Notes under the pieces: generated by a model
What the model was told of the DNA's origin: nothing
Database searches by the model: none
What the model saw: the letters and a program-made list of their open reading frames with translations, nothing else
Virus record (IMG/VR): IMGVR_UViG_3300005253_000033
Location: 1-46,222 of that record
Length of the DNA stretch: 46,222 bases
Source of the DNA: a virus
Direction: 5' to 3' (one strand)
Program-made: the position numbers and the translations under genes
Shown here: positions 42,136 through 46,222 of the stretch, in pieces
Numbering within the stretch: the first letter of the stretch is position 1
How the letters are laid out: every line of letters begins with the position of its first letter

Positions 42136-42186
42136 CCCGAAACTCCCGTAAGGGAGTCTGGCCGTTAGGCGGTCACTGAAGAGGGC
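42135..42186 (+). ncRNA. Type II hammerhead ribozyme, copy 1
   Basis: A 52-nt element with every consensus part in type II order. Stem II 5' strand GCCC (42135-42138) is followed by GAAA (42139-42142). Stem III ACTCCC/GGGAGT (42142-42147 with 42152-42157) has a GTAA tetraloop. U-C ends at 42158, after which cleavage is expected. Stem I TGGCCG/CGGTCA (42159-42164 with 42170-42175) follows, then CTGAAGA (42176-42182), and stem II closes with GGGC (42183-42186). The ATG of the next gene is 3 bases later, so stem II overlaps its ribosome binding site. Confidence 0.85.
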
Positions 42187-42189
42187 AGC

Positions 42190-42414
42190 ATGTTCAAACC
42201 TATGAAACGACGGGAAATGGTCAAGCGATGCAAAGGGCTTACTATGGGGTGTTGGTGGTCGTCAAAGGCTTTCCCTAAACCAAATCCGAATTGGCCAAGG
42301 ATAGCTGATGAATTACGGGGTATGAAGGAACATCCATATGTACCCTCAGACCTACAGGAACTAATCCTATTTGCAGAGGCTCAATCGAAGGTCCGAGTGT
42401 TAATCACTCACTGA
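42190..42414 (+). CDS. Small basic protein, 74 aa
   Basis: Starts 3 bases after the first hammerhead-like element, using GAGGG in that element as ribosome binding site. Basic, with one WW pair and no recognised family. Confidence 0.6.
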   Translation: MFKPMKRREMVKRCKGLTMGCWWSSKAFPKPNPNWPRIADELRGMKEHPYVPSDLQELILFAEAQSKVRVLITH

Positions 42415-42420
42415 AGAGGG
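42391..42420 (+). ncRNA. Partial hammerhead-like element
   Basis: Contains GTC, a stem I-like hairpin GAGTG/CACTC (42395-42399 with 42405-42409) and CTGAAGA (42411-42417) followed by GGG, as in the full copies. No GAAA plus stem III is present in the right place. It overlaps the stop of the preceding gene. Probably a remnant or half-copy. Confidence 0.35.
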
Positions 42421-42427
42421 TAACACA

Positions 42428-42679
42428 ATGAAAGTTAACGTAACCATTGATTTCCCATCCTTAGATCGGAAGATTGTCGCTTTCCACTACGGTGATGATG
42501 GCGAAGAGGCCAACAGAAACACCTTGCAATACTTTATTAAACAGGAAGTAGAGGATGGCTTGGAATTCCTGGCAAATGACTATCATAATATAAGTGTTGA
42601 AGGGAAAGTTATTCCACTACGGGAAAAGGCCAAAGATCGGTTTGAAAATGTTCCGACCATCAAAGTCTCAGATATTTAA
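42428..42679 (+). CDS. Small acidic protein, 83 aa
   Basis: GAAGAGGG upstream serves as ribosome binding site and is shared with the partial hammerhead-like element. Beta strand at the start (VNVTIDFPSL), acidic centre. No family recognised. Confidence 0.6.
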   Translation: MKVNVTIDFPSLDRKIVAFHYGDDGEEANRNTLQYFIKQEVEDGLEFLANDYHNISVEGKVIPLREKAKDRFENVPTIKVSDI

Positions 42680-42689
42680 GGGGGACAAC

Positions 42690-42872
42690 ATGGAACAAAT
42701 TAGATCAAGAAAGCACATTGAATGGCGCATCTGCTACCGGATTGCACGGCAAGAGTTAGGTGACAGACCAATCAAGGGCATTCACAAGGGCCTTCATTTT
42801 GCACAGTTTTATTGCCCCAGGTTGCTACAAGTTGCCAGGCGGATTGCGGCTGTTGAAGTAGCAGAGAGTTAG
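42690..42872 (+). CDS. Small basic protein, 60 aa
   Basis: AAGGGGG lies before the ATG at 42690; a longer frame from 42594 overlaps the preceding gene and is not supported. Basic and helical. Its TAG stop again supplies the first base of a hammerhead-like element. Confidence 0.6.
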   Translation: MEQIRSRKHIEWRICYRIARQELGDRPIKGIHKGLHFAQFYCPRLLQVARRIAAVEVAES

Positions 42873-42923
42873 CCCGAAACCCTCCTCCGAGGGTCCGGCC
42901 GTTGAGCGGTCGCCGATGAGGGC
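42872..42923 (+). ncRNA. Type II hammerhead-like element, copy 2
   Basis: Also 52 nt with the same layout: GCCC, GAAA (42876-42879), stem III ACCCTC/GAGGGT (42879-42884 with 42889-42894), U-C ending at 42895, stem I CGGCCG/CGGTCG (42896-42901 with 42907-42912), core CCGATGA (42913-42919), GGGC. Three base pairs differ from copy 1 and each change is compensated. The core has C where U4 is expected, so cleavage may be weak. Confidence 0.75.
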
Positions 42924-42957
42924 AATGTCGGAAACAAGAAAAAGGAGAATCAAAATC

Positions 42958-43263
42958 ATGGCAGCCAAAAAAAAGGAAACCAAAAAAACAGAAAAGGGTA
43001 AGGCCAAGAAGGTCTCTACCCCCCGAGGAAATACCTATGAATTCACGGGCAAGAAGTTTGCCAAGGAGTTCCGGGTCAAGACCCAACCGGCCTTGATTGC
43101 CGCCGCCCTTCAGACGGCTAAGCAAGCTACGGCTAAACAGCTCACCGCGAAGGTCGGTGGGGCATTCAAACTGAATGAGAAGAGCACGCAAAACTGCGTG
43201 GCCTTCTACCTGAACCGGTGGAAAAACTCGGGTCACATTCGGTTTGCCAAAAAGGCCGCCTAA
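42958..43263 (+). CDS. Basic protein with C-terminal winged-helix-like part
   Basis: A 101-residue protein. The N-terminus is very Lys-rich. The C-terminal half (TQNCVAFYLNRWKNSGHIRFAKK) resembles the end of the larger gene at 43358 (VVKFYLWRWAKDGNVH). AAAGGAG precedes the ATG at 42958; an in-frame ATG at 42925, directly after the second hammerhead-like element, would add 11 residues. A DNA-binding role is likely. Confidence 0.65.
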   Translation: MAAKKKETKKTEKGKAKKVSTPRGNTYEFTGKKFAKEFRVKTQPALIAAALQTAKQATAKQLTAKVGGAFKLNEKSTQNCVAFYLNRWKNSGHIRFAKKAA

Positions 43264-43284
43264 CCGGTATCGCGGCCTTTCAGC

Positions 43285-43314
43285 GGGGTCAGTCGTCCTC
43301 AGGCGGCTGGCCCC
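43285..43314. other. 13-bp hairpin with CTCA loop
   Basis: Bases 43285-43297 pair with 43302-43314 along all 13 positions (including G-T pairs) around CTCA. There is no T-run after it. It lies between the two basic-protein genes and may protect or process the transcript. Confidence 0.6.
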
Positions 43315-43357
43315 ATACCCATTTATGGACGCAAGGCACACAGAGAGGAGTATAACA

Positions 43358-44113
43358 ATGAATACCCCACAACATGATGGAATTGAGATTACTCCGGGGT
43401 GGAACGTTCTCAAGGAATCTGGGACGACGTACTTTATTCAGGGAGAGATTAGAATTCCCCTGGACCCGGAGTCCCTGCGCCGGTCTGTGGAGAACGTCGG
43501 CCGGGTACCCCTGGCCGACCTCCGGACCCTGGCAGGTATCAATCACCTCCCGGTGGACCCGGCGCCGCCGCAGGACCTGCTCCTCCCGGTGATAGCCGGG
43601 ATGGTGCAATATATCTGGTATAGAGAGATAAAGGGGTCGATTCCCGACCGGGTAATCGAGAATCAACTAATCCGGGTATCTCACTACAAATCGTCGATGA
43701 GAGAATTCAAGGAAAATCCCAACAAGTTCAAGACAACAAAGGCAGCGGGAAAGAGGGGACGCCCCCGAGGACAAAAGGCCTTAACCAAGGTATGGCAGGT
43801 AGGGTGTTCTCCGGATACCCCGAATTACAGCATTCGAGAGGAGACCCATCGGGTTTCCAAGTGGGGGGCCGGATTGAAGGGACATCAAAGTCTGATATAT
43901 GAGGCGATGGCCAACGGAGCCAAGATCATTCCGGAAATCGCGGCCGGCATCGAGGCCTCGGGTGAACTGGTGTCTAAGATGAAACCGGAGGCGGTGGTGA
44001 AGTTCTACCTCTGGCGGTGGGCCAAGGACGGGAACGTGCACGAGGTGGAGGGCCAGAGAGAACTCCCGCCGGAAGCCATCCAAACCATTGTCACCAAAAA
44101 GAAAAGGAGGTAA
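43358..44113 (+). CDS. DNA-binding protein with AT-hook
   Basis: A 251-residue protein. A GKRGRPRGQK AT-hook lies near residues 134-143, and the C-terminal segment AVVKFYLWRWAKDGNVH resembles the preceding small gene. GAGGAG precedes the ATG; a longer frame from 43244 is not supported. A nucleoid-like or regulatory role is plausible. It lies just before the modification operon. Confidence 0.65.
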   Translation: MNTPQHDGIEITPGWNVLKESGTTYFIQGEIRIPLDPESLRRSVENVGRVPLADLRTLAGINHLPVDPAPPQDLLLPVIAGMVQYIWYREIKGSIPDRVIENQLIRVSHYKSSMREFKENPNKFKTTKAAGKRGRPRGQKALTKVWQVGCSPDTPNYSIREETHRVSKWGAGLKGHQSLIYEAMANGAKIIPEIAAGIEASGELVSKMKPEAVVKFYLWRWAKDGNVHEVEGQRELPPEAIQTIVTKKKRR

Positions 44114-44114
44114 C

Positions 44115-45251
44115 ATGAAACCAGAGGTAGTTATCATCAACTCCTATGCCGGTTCGCTTCTTCTCGGGGCCACGGCGGCCGGGTTTCCCATCCGGGCCAC
44201 GTTGGAAAACGCGGGGTACGGGATGGAGATACAGAGGTTAAACTTTGGAGACCGGGAGGAGATTACCTTCCGAGAGCATACCTATGACTGGCCGAGGTTT
44301 GATATGTCAAAGATGCTGGCCATTGCCCACCCACCCTGTTCAGCTTTCTCTGTTCAAAACATAAAACGAAAAGGCACCGGCGACGAGGCCTTTAAAGATA
44401 CCATCCGGGTTCTGGAGTATGCCATGGGACAGAAAACCATGGCCCTGGCCATTGAGTCGGTTCCCGGAACCATGAAGGGGGCCTGGGAGGTCCACGACGA
44501 CTACGCGAAGATATACGGATACGATATCTACCGGGTCCTTCAAAACTCCATTTCGTTTGGCTTACCTCAATGGCGCTCTCGATTCTGGGCTATCTTCATG
44601 CGGAAGGGTCTTCTGCATAGTAACAAAATGCACTGGAGACTGAAACCAGACTATGTGCCCATACGGGTCCTGCTTGATGGGGAGGCCGGTCCTAAGGACG
44701 ATCGAGCTGAAAAGAAGTTGAGTGGGCAAATTAATCTATTCAAAAAGAGGGGGGTGGAGAACTGGGAGGAACTTTTAAGCAGAAAAAGTGGGCATCTCTG
44801 GAGTATCATAAAACAAGATAGAAATCTAAGCGCGTCTAGAAAAGAAATCAGCCGTGAGTATTGTTTTCAAGGAGGTTTTGAAACTGGCGCACTTACTGTC
44901 ATAGACCCGCATGAATTCGCTCCGGTGCTTTTGGGAAATAGCTGGTGGTTCTGCTTAGGTCAGAACATCCGACCTCAGCAGATGAAGGCCATTATGGGTT
45001 TTCCTCGAGACTACGGATTTCCTATGAAACTAGCTCCGAAATATCTGGAGTTTCTCTCCCGCGGGGTTTGTCCACCGGTGGCCGCTTGGATTCTGGAAAA
45101 TATTCATCATAATATAGCGGGTACCCCTAAGTGGTATGACTGGCAAGATGCGAAAGATAAACCAAAGAAACTTCCGGTAATAATCAAGACCATCGAGCCG
45201 GGGGAGATCGCGGATTTCAATCTGAAAAAGTCGGAGGTAATCTATGGCTAA
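44115..45251 (+). CDS. DNA C5-cytosine methyltransferase-like protein
   Basis: A 378-residue protein with the C5-MTase motifs in order. There is an N-terminal NSYAGSLLLGATAAGF (SAM site), HPPCSAFS with the catalytic Cys75, IESVPG (114-118, usually ENV), QWRSRFW (152-158), and a C-terminal QMKAIMGFPRDYGFP and SRGVCPPVAAWI. It would methylate cytosine in DNA, perhaps with an altered specificity. AAAGGAGG lies upstream. First gene of the operon that continues through the contig ends; it overlaps the kinase gene by 8 bp. Confidence 0.85.
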   Translation: MKPEVVIINSYAGSLLLGATAAGFPIRATLENAGYGMEIQRLNFGDREEITFREHTYDWPRFDMSKMLAIAHPPCSAFSVQNIKRKGTGDEAFKDTIRVLEYAMGQKTMALAIESVPGTMKGAWEVHDDYAKIYGYDIYRVLQNSISFGLPQWRSRFWAIFMRKGLLHSNKMHWRLKPDYVPIRVLLDGEAGPKDDRAEKKLSGQINLFKKRGVENWEELLSRKSGHLWSIIKQDRNLSASRKEISREYCFQGGFETGALTVIDPHEFAPVLLGNSWWFCLGQNIRPQQMKAIMGFPRDYGFPMKLAPKYLEFLSRGVCPPVAAWILENIHHNIAGTPKWYDWQDAKDKPKKLPVIIKTIEPGEIADFNLKKSEVIYG

Positions 45252-46188
45252 GATAACCATCCTAGAGGGACCGGACGGTGGCGGAAAGACCCGGCTGGCC
45301 TACCGTCTCTGTGACCGGTACGGGTTTCGGTACCATCACGAGGGTCCGCCGCACCAGCCGGACATGTTTCGGTACTACGCGGAGACCTTGGAGCGAATGG
45401 TCTACTCCCGAACCAACTGGGTCCTGGACCGATTTCACCTCGGGGAACTGGTCTATGGGGAGGTGGTTCGGGGCAAGTCACAGATTGGAACGGAGGGGGT
45501 CCGTCTCCTCAACCGATTAATAAGGCATGCCGACGTACGGGTGGTCATTGTCCTGCCCGACCCTATCACATGCGAGAAAAATTTTCAAAAAGAACTTGAC
45601 GAAGGCAGGGGCTACTTGAAAACCAGGCGGCAATTTACGAGGGTTTATAACTTTTACCATGACCTATGGCGACAGAGCTGCGGTCACTATCTTCGGTTCA
45701 ATTACCGGAACCGCCTACACAATCTAGACCATCTCGTTACCCCGTACCGCCACACGCCCTTTCGGGGCATGGTCGGTTCACGCCGGGCCAAATTTATAAT
45801 TATGGGAGAACAGGTCAATCATGAAAAAATCTCCGTAGACCTTCCTTTCTTCAATCTAGAAAATTCCAGTCACTCACTCAACAGGGCTCTTTGGGCCGCG
45901 GGTTATCTGGAAGAAGAGATGGCCTTTGTTAACGCCTATCGAGGGACAAAGCCTAAGAACCTTCGTCGGTTAATCCGAGAAAGTCAACCCAAAGCTGAAC
46001 GAATAATCGCCTTGGATGGTCGAGCCCAGTACGTCTTAGCTACCCAGGGTGTTCCGCACTATCGAGTAGCCCATCCGCAGTTTATCAAACGATTTGAACA
46101 TCCTAAAAGTCAAAGGTACGTTAGACAACTTAAAGACATAAGAGAGGCGAACCAAAGTTATGCAAACCGATACCTATATAAAGTCTAA
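45244..46188 (+). CDS. dNMP kinase fused to a uracil-DNA-glycosylase-like domain
   Basis: A 314-residue protein of two parts. Residues 1-165 are a P-loop nucleoside monophosphate kinase like thymidylate kinase, with GPDGGGKT (9-16) and LDRFH (61-65). Residues about 183-300 read as a UDG-superfamily fold: IIMGEQ (185-190), DLPFF, FVNAY with Asn230, RIIALDGRA and AHPQF (276-280, the HPS-like motif). The Asp or Asn expected in the first motif is not clear, so glycosylase activity is uncertain; the domain may only recognise a base or nucleotide. It probably phosphorylates a modified dNMP. On the circle it overlaps the ThyA-like gene by 29 bp. Confidence 0.75.
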   Translation: MAKITILEGPDGGGKTRLAYRLCDRYGFRYHHEGPPHQPDMFRYYAETLERMVYSRTNWVLDRFHLGELVYGEVVRGKSQIGTEGVRLLNRLIRHADVRVVIVLPDPITCEKNFQKELDEGRGYLKTRRQFTRVYNFYHDLWRQSCGHYLRFNYRNRLHNLDHLVTPYRHTPFRGMVGSRRAKFIIMGEQVNHEKISVDLPFFNLENSSHSLNRALWAAGYLEEEMAFVNAYRGTKPKNLRRLIRESQPKAERIIALDGRAQYVLATQGVPHYRVAHPQFIKRFEHPKSQRYVRQLKDIREANQSYANRYLYKV

Positions 46189-46222
46189 CCACGTGGCGAC
46201 AATCATGCCGGACCTCTATAGG
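46102..46222. repeat. Terminal direct repeat, right copy (circular closure)
   Basis: Identical to bases 1-121. Joining the two copies gives a circle of 46,101 bp and one uninterrupted operon. Confidence 0.95.

Noticed and set aside
42772-43413. 213-codon open frame on the minus strand
   Set aside because: It lies opposite several well-supported plus-strand genes and the hammerhead-like element; the residues are a shadow of Lys-rich codons.

Overview
This window is a complete, apparently circular tailed-phage genome (siphovirus type). The first 121 bases are repeated exactly as the last 121 bases (1-121 = 46102-46222), so the contig closes into a circle of 46,101 bp. The dTMP-kinase-like gene at the right end then runs on into the thymidylate-synthase-like gene at the left end. 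A terminase, portal, HK97-type head genes, -1 frameshifted tail chaperones and a tape measure are present. There is no sheath, integrase or excisionase. This points to a lytic phage with a long non-contractile tail. The host cannot be fixed from sequence. Signal peptides and a lysis cassette with several membrane proteins suggest a bacterium, more likely Gram-negative. No tRNA genes or CRISPR arrays were seen.

Layout. (1) 44115-46188 continuing into 59-3987 (+) is one tightly overlapping operon: C5-cytosine methyltransferase-like protein, dNMP kinase fused to a uracil-DNA-glycosylase-like domain, ThyA homologue, dCMP deaminase, family A DNA polymerase, VRR-NUC nuclease and MazG-like NTP pyrophosphatase. 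(2) 4028-27386 (-) is the late region. Read in its own direction it runs small and large terminase, portal, MuF-like head protein with a C-terminal ADP-ribosyltransferase domain, protease/scaffold, DUF2190 protein, major capsid protein, connectors, tail tube, frameshifted chaperones, tape measure, baseplate/tip and a lysis cassette. (3) 27387-28129 is a non-coding divergent control region built around a 351-bp imperfect palindrome centred on 27783. (4) 28130-34916 (+) holds an HTH regulator, small membrane proteins and a string of short accessory genes (including a RyR-domain protein). It ends with an alpha-glutamyl/putrescinyl-thymine pyrophosphorylase / 5-hmdU-kinase-helical-domain family protein. 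(5) 35564-41329 (+) is the replication and recombination block: SNF2 helicase, possible ssDNA-binding protein, archaeo-eukaryotic primase and UvrD-like helicase. (6) 41512-44113 (+) holds small genes separated by RNA elements that fit the type II hammerhead ribozyme consensus, placed between a stop codon and the next start.

How it fits together. The nucleotide genes look like a base-modification pathway. The ThyA homologue and dCMP deaminase would make a modified pyrimidine nucleotide, the kinase would phosphorylate it, MazG could remove the unmodified dNTP, PolA would incorporate it, and the protein at 33939 is from a family that elaborates 5-hydroxymethyluracil in DNA. The ThyA homologue carries Asp at the position equivalent to E. 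coli Asn177. That change is known to favour dCMP over dUMP, so it is open whether the modified base starts from C or U. The observations most worth following up are the hammerhead-like elements, the modification operon with its kinase-UDG fusion, the giant palindrome and the MuF-ADP-ribosyltransferase fusion.
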